From Mycteria americana (Eukaryota > Chordata > Aves > Ciconiiformes > Ciconiidae), in assembly GCF_035582795.1 (NCBI RefSeq), contig NC_134366.1, forward strand, positions 560,501-624,500: a DNA stretch of 64,000 bases. The letters are read 5' to 3'. Under the pieces are notes generated by a model that had not been told where the DNA came from, made no database searches, and worked only from the letters and a program-made list of their open reading frames with translations. A program made the translations under genes and the position numbers. The number at the start of each line of letters is the position of its first letter. The stretch's first letter is position 1. Below are positions 11,783-23,935 of the stretch, in pieces.

Positions 11783-13870
11783 AGTAGGAGGGACGGAGGG
11801 CGCGGGACGGATCCTGCAGCACCTCGCTGGGAGCAGCACCTTGCCGCGTCCCTCGCCCTGCCCGGGGCGGGGGGTCCTTGGGGGCCGGCGGTGTTCCCGT
11901 GCTGTGCGGGCGCCGGGGAGCGGCTGCCGCGCAGGGGGTGGGGGGGGGACTGCGGGGAGCAAGGATGCTCGGGGGGGGGCCGCGCCGTGCCCCGCTCTGG
12001 GACACCCCCTTGCGAAGGACGCTCTCCCGGGCTGCGTCGTCGTTCGAACGAAGCCGTCGTTCCCGGACCGGCGCTGTGCATCCCGAGGGAGTCGCCGCTC
12101 TCTGGCGTGGGTGGGCGGCTGAGCCCGGCTTGCTCACCCGGAGAAGCCGCCGGAAGAGCTTGGGCGAGGCTGGCGCGGGAGATCCGCGGGGCAAAGCAGA
12201 GCTCCCCTCTCTTCCCCGGGGTCCCCGCAGGGAGGAGGCCAGCGGCCGCTCCGGGTCCCACGCAGCCGAGGTGGCCCTGGGCACCTCCAGGCTCCGGGGC
12301 TGGGGCGGGATGAGGCGGCCCCGTGGGTGCCCGTCCCGGTGTGGCAGCCCCCGGTCCCCGCGGCTCCGAGCCCCTCTCCCGGCAGGCTCCCGGGGCACGG
12401 GCCGCGGCCCCGGGAGGGGACGGTCCTGTCCTGTGCCGCCAGCCCCGCCGTATCGTCCCGGTGCCCCCGCGAGGTGCCACATCTCCCGCCGGGCAGGCGG
12501 GGCTGCGGGCAGCGGCCGTGCTGCTGGTGAAACCGGGGCCTTGCCCTGCACCCGGGCGTCCGCGGGGCCTGGCAGCTCTCGGGCGTTCCCGTGACGCGGG
12601 GTCTGTGGCGTTCGTCCTGCCGATGAGGGGTCTTCTGTGTTCCCCCTCCCTCTGTCCCCACCCCTCGGCAGTACAGGAGGTGCCCGTCGCATGCCCTGTG
12701 GTCCCGTGCCGTTCCGGGCCGGCAGCCTCACCCCGTGGGACCGGGATGTCCCCTCGGGCCCCACCGGCACGGAGCTGCGCGGCGCAGGGACACGGAGGTG
12801 CCGCCCAGGGACAGCAGAGCCCCCCGGCACCGCCCGGCCGGCAGCGGCAGGGCTTGCCCGGGGCGAGGGCGCAGGGGAGACGGGGACTTCGGTGGGTGCC
12901 GGGGGGAAGGTGCCCTGTGGCACCGCAGTTCTCCCGGCCGTGCCACGCTGCAGCCCCCGGTGAGCCGGGCGTCCCTGCCCGGTGAGCAGCCGGCAGGACT
13001 CTGCTGGCAAACCCAGCCCCGGGGCCGGCCGCCCTCTGCTCTGGTCTCTGCCGAGGGCTGGCCAGGGCTCAGCACCGGCACAGCCTGGGTGCTGGCTGCG
13101 GCCGTGCCTCGGTGCCGGGAAGGCACCGTCCCGGGGTCCCCCCTGCCAGGGATTCCCATCCCCGAGGTCCGCTGGGTGCAGGGGTGAGCCGCGGGGTGCC
13201 GGCTGCCTCCCCTGGCACCAGACCCTCTCACCGGGGTCTGTCCCCGCGGTGCGGGGACAGTGCCCAGGGCGGCACAGAGGGGTCCTGCCGTGCTGGCACG
13301 GTGCAGGCAGGGCTCAGCCCGCTCAGGCTGTGCTTGGGGCGGAAGGAGAGACCCGTGGTGGCACCGGCACGGTGCCAAGCCCGTGGTGACACGTCCCTGC
13401 CCTCGGCTTGGAGATGGGCCTCGCCGGGACGGGCCGAAGCAGGCAGAGGTGCGGGCAGCACCAGGAGCCCTTTGCTGAGGCGAGGGCAGCGTGGCGTGGG
13501 CTGCCTGCGCCCTGCCCGCCCCGAGCGCGGCCTCCGGGGACGCGGTCACTTACCGCTCCTCGAGGAACGGGCAGAGCTGGCAGAGCTGGCAGAGCGGCGG
13601 AGGGGCTTCTCTGGGACGTCGCGACGGAGAACGCCGCCTCACGGCCTCGCTGGCCCCGGACTGCCTCGTTAGCAGCCACCACGTAACGAGCGGCGTTCTT
13701 AGGGAATTACCCCAGTCCCTCGAGCCCTCCCCGGTGTCGGCGTGTTCAGGCGTGGTGTGACGGCGCGCTCCCCCCGCCCCGGCCTTTACCAGGCGATAAC
13801 CACCGGTGGCGGTCGGAACGGATGCGTCTGGTCGCGACGGCTGCGTCGGCTCAAAGGGGATTCGGGAGAG
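11783..13870. other. 3' flank and stretch without a recognised gene
   Basis: No AATAAA signal and no conserved domain was recognised between the KRAB-transposase gene and the next LTR. An alternative short reading frame at 11640-11742, ending in a TAG near 11740, may be the true C-terminus of the transposase protein. Confidence 0.4.
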
Positions 13871-14471
13871 GGATGACAACGCAACAGCCGAGGGCTACTG
13901 TGCAACGCGCCCGCCGGAGGAACCAACATCTGTGGTCGGCGTGCAAATATGACTGCGGGTCGCTCATCTCACCCCATAATAGCGAGCGGCCCGAGAGCCC
14001 TTGAGCTCTCCTGCGCGGCCGCGGGCTGCACGCCGGGACCTCCCCTGGAGCAGCGAGGCCTCTCAAGGGTACTCCTCGAGGCCGAGAGGTTCCTCGCCGC
14101 AACAGATCCTGGGTAAGGCACTAACGGCGTGCTAAACTCTGAAACCTTAGCTAAGCGATGTAAAGGATTGACTGCGCCCATGGAATCCTTTAGACGTAAA
14201 CCGTCGACCGAGGCTGGGACCAGGACCGGACCCAGCCGCACCTCGACTCCTCTGCTCCCAGAGTTTGGAAAGCGAGGGGGCCCTTTCCGAACCTCAGGGG
14301 CGTCTCCGGGCCGGCGTTGTCTGCCCCCGTCCTCCGTGCAGTAAATGATGGAGCGTGCCTTGCCATCAGTCACCGTCGCACTGAGCTTTGTTAACCCCCT
14401 GTTCTGTATCAATAAAGTATATTTTTACTTCTCTCTTACGAATGAAGTGCACGCTCCCTCCATCCGCGACA
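13871..14471 (+). mobile_element. Solo LTR of a bird endogenous retrovirus (second family)
   Basis: About 600 bases match a widespread avian LTR: GATGACAAC near the left end, GGAGGAACCAACATCTGTGG, CAAATATGACTGCGGG, GGAATCCTTTAGACGTAAAC and GTTAACCCCCTGTTCTGTAT, with an AATAAAG poly(A) signal near 14410 and an end near ATCCGCGACA. No internal coding region adjoins it, so it appears to be a solo LTR. Retroviral class was not settled. The copy keeps many CpG dinucleotides and looks moderately old. Confidence 0.75.
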
Positions 14472-16239
14472 CGCGGTGACACCGGTGCAGCCGGAGGTGT
14501 TCCAGCCGGTGCCCGAGCTGCGCCGCCTCCGTGTGATGGAGGGGCCGGGATGGGCCCCGGCCGAAAATCAGCCCCGGCATCCTGGTGGAGCGGACGGGAG
14601 GGACGTGTCTGCGCTGCCCCTCTCCGTGGGCTGTCACCTGCGCTGGCCTGCGGGCCACCACGCCTTTCCACCCGCCCCGGGTGGCCCAGGGCTCTGCTGC
14701 GGGGAGCGGCGCGGCGTGCTGTGCTGGCAAGGGGCTCCTGGGGCTTTGGGTGGGGAGGGGAGCGTGGCGCTGCCGGGGGGCTCGTCCCTCGGACCGGGGC
14801 CGGGTTTGTGCCCTGATGGCAGGGGACGCTCGTGGGGTGGGACCGGCCCACGGGAGGGGGGTGGCAGCCCCGCGCGGGGCTGCGGAGGGGAGCGGGAGAT
14901 GGTGGGGGGCTCGCCCGGCCGAACGCAGGTGCCTGCGCCGAAGCTCGCCGGGGCCGCGACAGGCTCTGGTGAGAAGGACAAGGTGAGAGCGAGCACCCAC
15001 AGCGGGCAGGGACCGGAGGAGCCAGAAATGGCTCCCGGCTGGGGTGGGAGGAGAGCCGTGTGCCAGGGACCCCCAGGAACGGGGGGAGCTGTGTGCCAGG
15101 GACCCCCAGGAACGGGGGGAGCCGTGTGCCAGGGACCCCCGGAGCGCGGGGCAGACCCCTGCCAGGTCCCTGCAGCCCGGACGGGGACGGCCAGGGCTGC
15201 CCGGACGTGGGCTGGGGATTCCCGAAGCCCGGCGGAGGCTGCAGCCCCACGCTGCCCCTGCCCAGCACCCGCAGCCCCCCCGACCCAGCAGCGCCGGCTC
15301 CCCAGCCGAGGCGGGATCGGGGGGTCCCCGTCCTGTCCTCGCCCAGCACCTCCCGGCTCCTCGGCGGGGCTCTCCCCGCTGCAGGAGCGTCCTCCTTCCC
15401 CCCGGCAGCACCGGCCCTCGCCTCGGGGCGCACAGGCCGGTGGGTGTCCTGGGGTGCGCCGGGGGACGCTCACTCCCGGCACAGATCCCGGTGCGGCCAG
15501 GGAGGATTTGCCCCCCCCCCCCCCGAGAGCGCTGGAGAGGGGGTCCCTGCCCCTGGAGAGGGGGTGCCTGCACCCACCGAGGCGGCAGAGGAGCAGGGGC
15601 CAAACCTCGCTCTGCCCGGAGAAGTTCCCACCTGCGTTTCCCCCAGATTTGGGGGTGCCCCCCTCAGAGCCCCGGCTCATGAAGCCACCCCCCGGCTCCT
15701 CTCCCCAGGGGATCCCCGGGCCGGCGCTGACAGCGAAGCACCCACGGGGCCGGAGCCCGCTCCGACACCAGCGGCACGAGAGCCCGCGGGGGCCAGCGTG
15801 GTCGGGTGCACGGGGCGCCGGGAGCTGGGGACCCCGCGGGGAAGGCGGCAAGGGCTTCGGCTGGAGAGCAGCCTCGAAGGCCGCGCCACCGCGGCGCAGC
15901 AGCCGTGGCACGCCGGCAGCGACGGCAGAGCCTCCCCGCCACGGGGACCCGCCGCAACCCCGGCATGGCAGGCAGCCCCCGCTTCTCGCGGGGCACGGTG
16001 CGGGGGACGCCTTCATCCGCGCCCGGGACGGGCCGGGGGCCCCGACGGGACGGAGGTGGGAGCGCCGGGGCGGCAGGAGAGGACGGCGGGTCCGGCACAG
16101 CGGTGCCGGGGGACACCGACCCCAGAGCTCGGGCCTGGGGGTGTCCAGCGGCAGAGGGGACCCCTGGCCCCTGGGAGCTGCTGGCCGGCCCGGGGCCCAC
16201 CGAGCGCAGCCGGGGCCGGCTCCCCGCTCCTCCCGGGGC
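14472..16239. other. Stretch without a recognised gene
   Basis: GC-rich sequence with no domain recognised. At 15055-15150 there are three copies of a roughly 30-base unit containing GTGCCAGGGACCCCC. Long open frames exist on both strands, but they come from high GC content. Confidence 0.4.
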
Positions 16240-16645
16240 CGGCGCTGATGCTCCCCGAAACGGGGCTGATGCTCCCCGTCACCTGGGGTGCCCGGGCGCT
16301 CCCCCCGCGGCGAGCTCGGGGCTCCCCGTAGCCAGGGCTGGGGCTCTCGGTGCTGCCGGTGGCCGGGGCTGATGCTCCCGGTGCTCCCCATTGCCGGGGC
16401 TGATGCTCCCGGTGCTCCCGGTGGCCGGGGCTGGTGCTCCCGGTGCTCCCCATAGCCGGGGCTGGGGCTCCCGGTGCTCCCGGTGGCCGGGGCTGATGCT
16501 CCCGGTGCTCCCCATTGCCGGGGCTGATGCTCCCGGTGCTCCCGGTGGCCGGGGCTGATGCTCCCGGTGCTCCCGGTGGCCGGGGCTGGTGCTCCCGGTG
16601 CTCCCGGTGCCCAGGGCTGATGCTCCCGGTGCCCGGGGCTGGTGC
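16240..16645. repeat. Minisatellite upstream of the KRAB zinc-finger gene
   Basis: Roughly fifteen copies of a unit of about 27 bases, built from GCCGGGGCTGATGCTCCCGG and GTGCTCCC with small variants. It ends about 200 bases before the proposed start codon of the next gene. Confidence 0.9.
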
Positions 16646-16840
16646 CCCCCGCCACTCCCGGGGCTGCCGGTGCACGTGGCCGCCCGCGCGCTGCGGTCCC
16701 GCCCCCGCCGTCCCCTTCCGGCCCCGCCCCGCTGGTGGCTCCGCCGGCGCCATCGCGGGGCTCCGTGCCGGTGTCCCCCCCCCCCCTCCCGCCCCCCCCC
16801 CCCTCCCCCCGGGAGGCCCCGCCGCCGGCCCCGGGCAGCG
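16646..16840 (+). promoter_or_regulatory. CpG-island promoter region
   Basis: A short CpG-rich, C-rich stretch with no TATA box lies between the minisatellite and the first coding exon. GCCGGTGCACGTGGCC near 16665 contains an E-box-like CACGTG. The start of transcription was not located. Confidence 0.35.
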
Positions 16841-19270
16841 ATGCAGCCGGTAAGGCCGCGCGGGAAGCGGCGGGGGGCGGGGGACGGTCCCGGTCCCGAG
16901 GCCGAGACCCGCCGTCCCCGCGGGTCCGCGCCTCGGCCGCGGCTCTTGTCGGCCGGGCCCCGGGTCCCCTCAGCCCCGGCTCCGCTTCTCAGGGCGCGGT
17001 GACGTTCGAGGACGTGGCCGTGGAGTTCTCCCCCGCGGAGTGGGCGGCGCTGGCCGGCTGGCAGCGGCGGCTGCACCGGGAGGTGATGCTGGAGAACGCC
17101 CGCCTGGTCGCCAGCCTGGGTAAGGCCGCGCCGCGCTGAGCCGGGGCCGGGGCTGAGCCGGGGCCCGGAGGCTGAGCCGGGGCCCGGAGGCTGAGCCGGG
17201 GGTCCGGAGACTCAGCCAGGGTCCGGAGGCTGAGCCGGGGGTCCGGAGGCTGAGCCGGGGTCCGGAGGCTGAGCCGGGGTCCGGAGACTCAGCCAGGGTC
17301 CGGAGGCTGAGCCGGGGGTCCGGAGGCTGAGCCGGGGTCCGGAGGCTGAGCCGGGGTCCGGAGACTCAGCCAGGGTCCGGAGGCTGAGCCGGGGGTCCGG
17401 AGGCTGAGCCGGGGGTCCGGAGGCTGAACCAGGGCCCGGAGGCTGAGCCGGGGGCCCGGAGGCTGAGCCGGGGTCCGGAGGCTCAGCCGGGGTCCGGAGG
17501 CTGAGCCGGGGCCGGGGCTGAGCCGGGGTCCGCAGCCCGAGCCCCTCCGGCCGGCCGTGCGCGGGCACAGCCCGACCCGCCGTCTCTCCACGCGGAGCGG
17601 GGCGGCAGCGCTGCCCTGCCCGGGCTCGCCGAGTCCGACCCCGGTGCGTGAGGAATAACGGCTCCGGGTACCCCGGCCCCGCTGCTCCCCGCCCCGGCGC
17701 GCCCCGGTTCACCGCCACGGCGCCCGCAGCCGGCGTCCCCTGGGCCCGTCCCCCGGTGACGGTGACGCTCCTCGGGCGGCTCGGCGGACGCTGGGGTTTC
17801 TCTCTCCCGCACAGGCCCCGAGTCCAAGCTCATCCACAAAATGGAGCCCGGGGAGGAGTCGCACCGGGGGGTCCCCTGCGGCGGGGGGGACGGCGGAGCT
17901 CCCGACACCTCTGGCACCTGTGAGTGACCACGGGGACGCCCCGCCTGGCCGGGGGCACCGGGCTGGGAAACCAGCGCCGGTTTAGCAAGTTAGAGAGGGA
18001 AGCCCCGAGCGTGGCACGAGGCGGCGGGTCCCCTCCGGCGTCCTCACCGGGTGGGTTTGGGTGTCCCACCTCGGCCCCCCCCCCGGCCCGGTTGTCCCGT
18101 GGGCGTCGCAGGAGTGAGGGGAGGCCGCGGCGGGCGAGGAGCCGGTGCCGCGGGCACGGGGACCGCCGCGGGTCTGTGGTGGCGGTGCCCCCGCCCCGCG
18201 TCACCCCCCGCCGTGACTGCGCTCCTGTTCCCGCAGCTGCCGGGGGCGGGACGGACGGCGAGGACCTGTCTGAGGACGACAACCGGGGACGCTGGGTCCC
18301 GTGCGCGTCGCCAGCTGGGACGGCCGAGGAGTCGGGCTGCCGCGGGCTCTGCTCCGGCTGCCGCCACGCGGAGCCGGGGCTCTGGGCCGGGGACGCCCCC
18401 CGGGAGCTGCCGGGCTGGGAGCCGGGGGAGCAGCCGCCGGAGGCGCCCGGGGCGGGGGGCGGGGGGCCGCTCATCTGCGGCACCTGCGGGCAGAGCTTCG
18501 AGGACAAGGCCGGGCTGAGCGCGCACCAGGGCGAGCACCCGCGCCCGGCGCCCTCCTACCAGTGCGGCGCCTGCGGCAAGGCTTTCCGCCACCACCGCAA
18601 CCTCCTGACGCACAAGAAGCACCGGGGCCAGCGCTGGCACGCCTGCACGGAGTGCGGCAGGACCTTCTGCTTGAAGGGGGACCTGCTGCGGCACCGGGCC
18701 AGCCACGGCGGCGAGGGCGGCTACGCCTGCCCGCTCTGCGGGGACAGCTTCCGCCACAAGCGCGACCTGCAGGCGCACCGCAAGGAGCACGCCGGCGACG
18801 CGCGCCCCAAGTGCCCCGAGTGCGAGGAGCGCTTCGAGGACGAGGCCGGCCTGAGCCGGCACCGGGCCACCCACTGCGAGGAGCGACCCTTCCTCTGCCG
18901 GCGCTGCGACCGCAGCTTCAGCTGGAAGGAGAGCCTGATCATCCACCAGCGCAGCCACGCGCAGGAGCGCTCCCACAAGTGCCCCGTCTGCGGCCGCGGC
19001 TTCAGCCGCAGCGGCAACCTGCTGGTGCACCAGCGCGTGCACACGGGCGAGCGGCCCTTCGCCTGCCCCCAGTGCGACAAGTCCTTCTGCAACAAGGCCA
19101 ACCTCATCACGCACAAGAAGCTCCACCGGCGCTACAAGACCTTCGCCTGCTCCCAGTGCCGCCTGGGCTTCAGCTCCCAGAGCAAGCTGCTGCTGCACCA
19201 GCGGGCGCACGGGGAGGGGGACAAGGGGACCCTCCGGGCAGGGGACGACCCGGCGGGCTGCCAGCAGTAG
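16841..19270 (+). CDS. KRAB-domain C2H2 zinc-finger protein, nine fingers
   Basis: Exons: 16841-16849 (ATG CAG CCG, donor GTAAGG), 16993-17119 (127-base [21 protein letters not shown]), 17815-17919 (linker, [11 protein letters not shown]) and 18237-19270. Phases 0, 1, 1 agree. The last exon begins with an acidic stretch (DGEDLSEDD) and a Cys-rich patch, then nine C2H2 fingers from about 18472 to 19211 and a stop at 19270. Finger 2 has a shortened His spacing (HKKH). Only one linker is the canonical TGERPF; the others (for example HGGEGGYAC and HAQERSHKC) are diverged, unlike the neighbouring gene at 29-30 kb. Expected role: nuclear sequence-specific repressor. It belongs to a cluster syntenic with human 7q36.1, but I cannot name an ortholog. 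Confidence 0.88.
17133..17535. repeat. Minisatellite in the intron after the KRAB A exon
   Basis: About twenty copies of a 19-20 base unit, GGTCCGGAGGCTGAGCCGG, some with GAGACTCAGCCA in place of GAGGCTGAGCCG. It begins about 14 bases after the KRAB A splice donor. Confidence 0.95.
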
Positions 19271-20281
19271 CTGCGGCTGCTCTCCGGCGCGGGAGAGGGC
19301 TTATCGCCCTGTGGAGGGGCCCGGAGGGCCGGGGGGGGGCCTCGTCCTGCGCCCGCCGGACACGGCTTTGCTGGCACCCGCTGCCTGCTCCCCGGGGCTC
19401 GGCCCGGTGCGCGGCCGGGACCTGGGAGCCCCGCGCCCCTTCGGACCTCGAAAATTCCTTCCGGGCCACTTCTCCGTTTTCCCTTCAGACCCTGGAATAT
19501 CCCTGCAGGGCACTTCCCAGTTCTCCCAGTCCCACCAGTGCCCTGCCCCCGCGCGGGGTTGTCTCCTCGCCGCTGTGTTTAAAGCCGGAAGAGAGCGATG
19601 CCCGCGCAGGGGGGCAGCCCAAGGGCCGGAGCCCTCCCCGGGTCGCAGCCTCTCCCCGCTGCCCAGCTTTTGGCCCGTGGCCTTCCCCTCAGAGGGGTGC
19701 TGGGGGCGGAGGGGGTGGCTCTGGGGGATGAACAGCACCCGGGACCCCCGCCCCGGCCCGCTCCCCTGGGCGTAGCGGGCGCTGCCGGGCACTGGCGGGG
19801 TGAAGCCGGGGCGGTGGGGCAGGGCAGCCGCCCCATCCCCATCCCCGGCCCCCCGGCCCCTTCCCCCAGCTCACCCAGCGCGGGCTGCACTGGTGAAACC
19901 GTGCCCGGGGCCGTGGGGTGCCCGGGGAGCTGGGACGCCGGGGCGCGGAGCGTGGCCGCGGGCCGGGCTGGTGGGACCCCCGGTCTGCCGGGGCCGGTGG
20001 GCCACCCTGGCTCTGCCCGGCCCCTGGGCCGCGATCCCTCCCCGGGGCTGGGAGGGCCGGGGCAGGTCCCTGCGGGGACGCGTCTGTCCCCGTACAGGTG
20101 TCCCCAGGTCCCGCCGCGTCGGAGCCGCTTCTGCCCCGTAGCGCCGCCCGAAGCGGGGGACGGCAGCTGGGCGGCCGGGGTGGGAGCGGGGAAGGCGCGG
20201 TGGGGCCGCGGGCAGGACCCCCCGGGTTCGTCTCGCCCGTCCGTTCTCCTGCCGGCGCTGAGCGGGGCCCTGCGCCGCCGC
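19271..20281. other. 3' flank of the nine-finger KRAB gene and CpG island
   Basis: No AATAAA signal was seen. CpG density rises again from about 19800, consistent with a once-active promoter for the remnant gene that follows. No domain was recognised. Confidence 0.35.
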
Positions 20282-20920
20282 GGGGCCCGGTGATGTTCGA
20301 GGACGTGGCCACCCGATTCTCCTGGCAGGAGCGGAGCTCTCGCTCGCTCTCCCGAGTGGCGGGTGCCCGCGCCACGGGAGCCGGCGCTCTCCCACGGAGG
20401 GTTTTCCTCTCGGAGACGGTGCTGCCGCTGCCGCTGCCGCTCGCGTCCCGGTGCTTGCTGGCAGGAGCTAGAGCACGGCGTGCTTTCTGCGGCTCGGCCG
20501 CGCCGTCCCGGGGTAGGGTCACACCGTGGGGCTCACCGTTAGCGCCCGGGCCCTTTGCTGGCCGTGCCCCGTGTTTTGGGGTGCAGACCCCTTCTAGGAG
20601 CGGGCGTGTGATTGCCCCGGGCTTCCCCCGTGGGCTGAGAGCCGGTTGTAGCCGTTGTGGCATGCGGCTCGCCAGCTCTGCCTGCCGCTCGCCTCTCTCC
20701 TCCTCACCAGCTCCGGGAGCCCGTCCCTGGGCAGGAGCGGGCGGCCATCGTCACCTGGAAGCTGGCCACCCCGGGCTGCTACCGCTCCGCGGCCAGCCGA
20801 TCCGGTGTGGGCAAGTCAACGGCGGGTCCTGCGGTGACGGTTATTCTCAGCGGTGCGTTGGTGCCCGCGGTCACTTTGGGGGACCCTGCCAACCCCCCCT
20901 GCCCTGGCTGGTGACGCCGT
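20282..20920 (+). pseudogene. Remnant of a KRAB plus PIF/Harbinger-transposase gene
   Basis: Two pieces lie 400 bases apart. The first, 20288-20338, reads PVMFEDVATRFSWQE, the start of a KRAB A box that ends abruptly where the remaining two thirds should be. The second, about 20702-20914, reads LREPVPGQERAAIVTWKLA, then TPGCYRSAASRSGVGKST and later AVTLGDPAN. This matches the N-terminal region of PIF/Harbinger transposases (HARBI1 type), where xxALWKLATxxxYRSVxxxFGVGKST is typical. The catalytic DDE_4 part was not found downstream. No splice sites joining the pieces are convincing. It could be a dead sister of the KRAB-transposase gene at 8-12 kb, or chance proximity of a KRAB relic and a transposon relic. 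Confidence 0.55.
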
Positions 20921-23590
20921 ATCGAGGCCGCGGGAGAAATTCGGCTGCAGGGGGTGGTGGAGCTGAAGGCAGGCTGGAGCCCGGCTGGACGCCGCCGTGG
21001 CCGGCCCCGCGGGGCGGGAGGTGGGTGCCGACTGCGCCCGCAGCCTGGCCGCCCCGCCGGCATGAAGGGCTGAGCCGTGCCGGGCGCCCGGCCCGTCCCC
21101 GTGCCACTTCCCCGGGACCCGCCGCGTTCTTCTGAACCCCTTCGTACCTTAGCTTGAAATGGGGGGCAGTGCCTGGGAGGAGGGGCCGCCTCGCCCGGTT
21201 CTGGGGAGCGTGGCCACCCGGTTTGGTTCGTGGCCGGTGGCTTTTCCCCTGGGCACCGCACAGCAGCGGTTCCCCTGTCCCCGGGTAAGCGTGAGGGTCC
21301 GTCGGTGCGTTTGAAGTCACGGAGCACCACGTTGTCGCTGATCTCTCACGGGTGAATAAATCCCTTTTGCAGAAGCGTGGCTGTTGGTTTGGGCGAGCGG
21401 TTGCCCGTGCCGCGGCAGCGCCCTGCGAGCAGCACGGCGCTGGTCGGGGAGCGGCCGGGAGCCGGGCAGGGTGGGCGAGGGCATCTGCAGAGGGAGGACG
21501 AAGGAGCAGAAGAGGGGAAACAGCAGCTCCTGGGCTCGGAGATCCCCTTCCCCTTCCCCTTCCCCTCCCTCTTCCCCTTCCCCCTCCCCTCCCCCAGCCC
21601 CCTGCCCAGGGGGGCAAGTGCTGGCCCCGTGAGCCCCTGCCCTTGCCCGCTGGGGGTCCATCGCCCGGCCCTGTGCCCATCCTCCCCCCCGCTGCCCCGG
21701 GCCGCAGGCAGGGCCGGGGGGAACGAACGGGTCCGTGCCGCGATTTGCAGCCACCGGCCGCTTTGGTACCGGCTCTCCGTCCCCTGCGAAGCGGCCCCGC
21801 GGGTGCAGGGGGCTGGGGACGGCCGAGTCGCGCTGGTCTGGCAGGGGCTGTCGCGGTTCTGCCGCGAACCGGAATGGATCTGGAGGGGCCGTCCTGGGGG
21901 TCCGTCCCGCCAGGGCGCCGGGGCCAGCGCAGGACGCTGAACCTCCCTCCGCGGGACGAGGGTTTAGAAAACGCAGGGGAGGAGAGGGCGGTGGGCCGGA
22001 GCAGCGGCAGGGCTGCGGCGGCGCGTCCGAAGGCGGTCGTCACCGACGCCGCCGGCGACAGCGGTGGCAGGACGCTGGCCGCGTGGGCACCCCTGAACGG
22101 TGGGAGGGGGTCACGGGTTGAAGCGAGCCGCCGGTGCCGAGCTCGGCAAAGCACCAGCAGCCCTGGAAGGAGGCTGGGAAAGCACCAAAGCCGCTGCGTC
22201 GGCTCCTCGGAAGGACCAGCGGGTCGGGAGAGGCCGGCAAAATGCCTCCGGCCGTTTGGCAGCACCTCGGGGGCCGAGCCGGGGCGGGCAGGCGTTTGCC
22301 GCCTGCGAGGAGGAGGAGGCGTGCGCGGCGCCGGCGGGCACGCCGGGTCCCGTGGCTCGTGCCCCCAGGCGAGGCTAGCCACAGCCCGCGGTGCACAAGG
22401 CCACCGTGCCCTCGCCCAGCCCCGGCACCGGTCCCAGGGACGCTTTCGGGGCTGAGGTCCGGAGCCCGCTGTGTCCCCGCCGCCCTGCGGCACCCGCGCC
22501 CGGGGGATGGACGGCACCCGCGCCCGCGTCTCGCCGGAGGCCGCTCCCGGTGCTGGGGGACTTCACGTGGCACCGCAGGAGGGACGGGGTGGTTCACGTG
22601 CGGAGACCCCGCTCGGGCGATGGCACGGCCCGAGTTAGAGGCGGGGGGCAGCTGCAGACAGACGGACGTCCTGCCCCGGGCCTCGCCGTCCCCTGCCGCT
22701 CAAGGGGCTGGTCTGCCCTGGGCGCGGGGCTGCCGGGGCTGAGCCGGGTCCCGCTCCCGGCACCCGTGGTCCCGGCCGGACTCTTCTCCCACAGGCAGCG
22801 GTGCCGGGGCAGGCAGGGAGGAAGGGCAGGGCCGTGAGGAAGCGCCGGCAGGGCTGGAGCCGGCACGGTGGGAGCAGAAGGGACGGCGTGCCCGGGCTGC
22901 GCCGGCTGGCAGTCGTGGTGCAGCGTGGAGCCGCGCCAGGGCTGGCAGGGAGCTGGCACACCCCGTGCCGTGCCAGCCATGGCCCCGGCCCCGCTTTTAT
23001 GAGAGCCGAAGCTCCGGGAACCTGGCTCGCTGGCACGGCGGCTGGCTCGGAGCGTGGATTTAAACGCTCGGAGCTTGTGGGAGGCGACGGCTCCGCCGCG
23101 TTCGGCATCGCAGCACCCACGGGACCGGCGTCCTCCGCCTCAGGCCCCGCTCCTGCTCCTGCCTCTGCGGCGGCGGGGGCCGTTCCCCTCCGCAAACCCT
23201 TCCCAGACCCCCCGGCTGCTCCGGGGGCCGCCCCGGCCCCGGCACCAAGCCGAGGGTGCAGAGGGTGCCAGAGCGGCGGGAGGGCGTTGGGGGCTTGGGC
23301 CGTCGGACACGGGGCCCTCTGCCCGCTCCGGGCCGGTCCCCGCTTCTCGACCGGCTTCACCCGCCCTGGCCGAAGCCCCCCTGCCCTCCAGCCCCCGCCC
23401 TGTCGAGGCTGTCCCCAGCCCCGCTGCCGGGTGGGTGACAAGCGGGTGGCACGTCCCCCTCGTCCCGTCGCCCCGCGGATCTCTCTCTCTGCCCTTGCTG
23501 GCACCCAGGCCCGGCACCCCGGCACCCTGCACCCCTTCCCGCCAGCTCCGACACCGGGCTTCCCCGCTGGCCTCCCCTGGCTGCTCCATC
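20921..23590. other. Stretch without a recognised gene
   Basis: No domain recognised, including a specific search for the missing Harbinger catalytic region. A short CCCCTT microsatellite lies at 21541-21600. Isolated frames with KRAB- or finger-like residues were not found. Confidence 0.45.
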
Positions 23591-23935
23591 GCCCCCATGT
23601 CCCCATGTCCCCATGTCCCCACGTCCCCGTGTCCCCACGTCCCCATGTCCTCATGCCCCCACATCCCCATGTCCCCATGTCCTCATGTCCCCATGTCCTC
23701 ATGTCCCCCATGTCCCCCACATCCCCATGTCCCCATGTCCCCACGTCCCCACGTCCCCACGTCCCCGTGTCCCCACGTCCCCATGTCCTCATGCCCCCAC
23801 ATCCCCACATCCCCATGTCCCCCATGTCCCCACATCCCCATGTCCTCATGTCCCCACGTCCCCATGTCCCCATGTCCTCATGTCCCCATGTCCCCCACAT
23901 CCCCACATCCCCACCTCCCCCCGTCCCCTCGTCCC
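23591..23935. repeat. ATGTCCCC/ACGTCCCC minisatellite
   Basis: About 340 bases of 9-base units CCCCATGTC, CCCCACGTC and CCCCACATC with occasional CCTCATGTC. It lies upstream of the next CpG island. Confidence 0.95.

Noticed and set aside
14472-16239. Large overlapping frames on both strands in this GC-rich interval
   Set aside because: Composition-driven; the translations are Pro/Gly/Ala/Arg-rich without domain or splice support.
20702-20914. Harbinger-like segment as an active transposon
   Set aside because: Only the N-terminal region remains; no catalytic domain or terminal inverted repeats were found, so it is treated as a relic.
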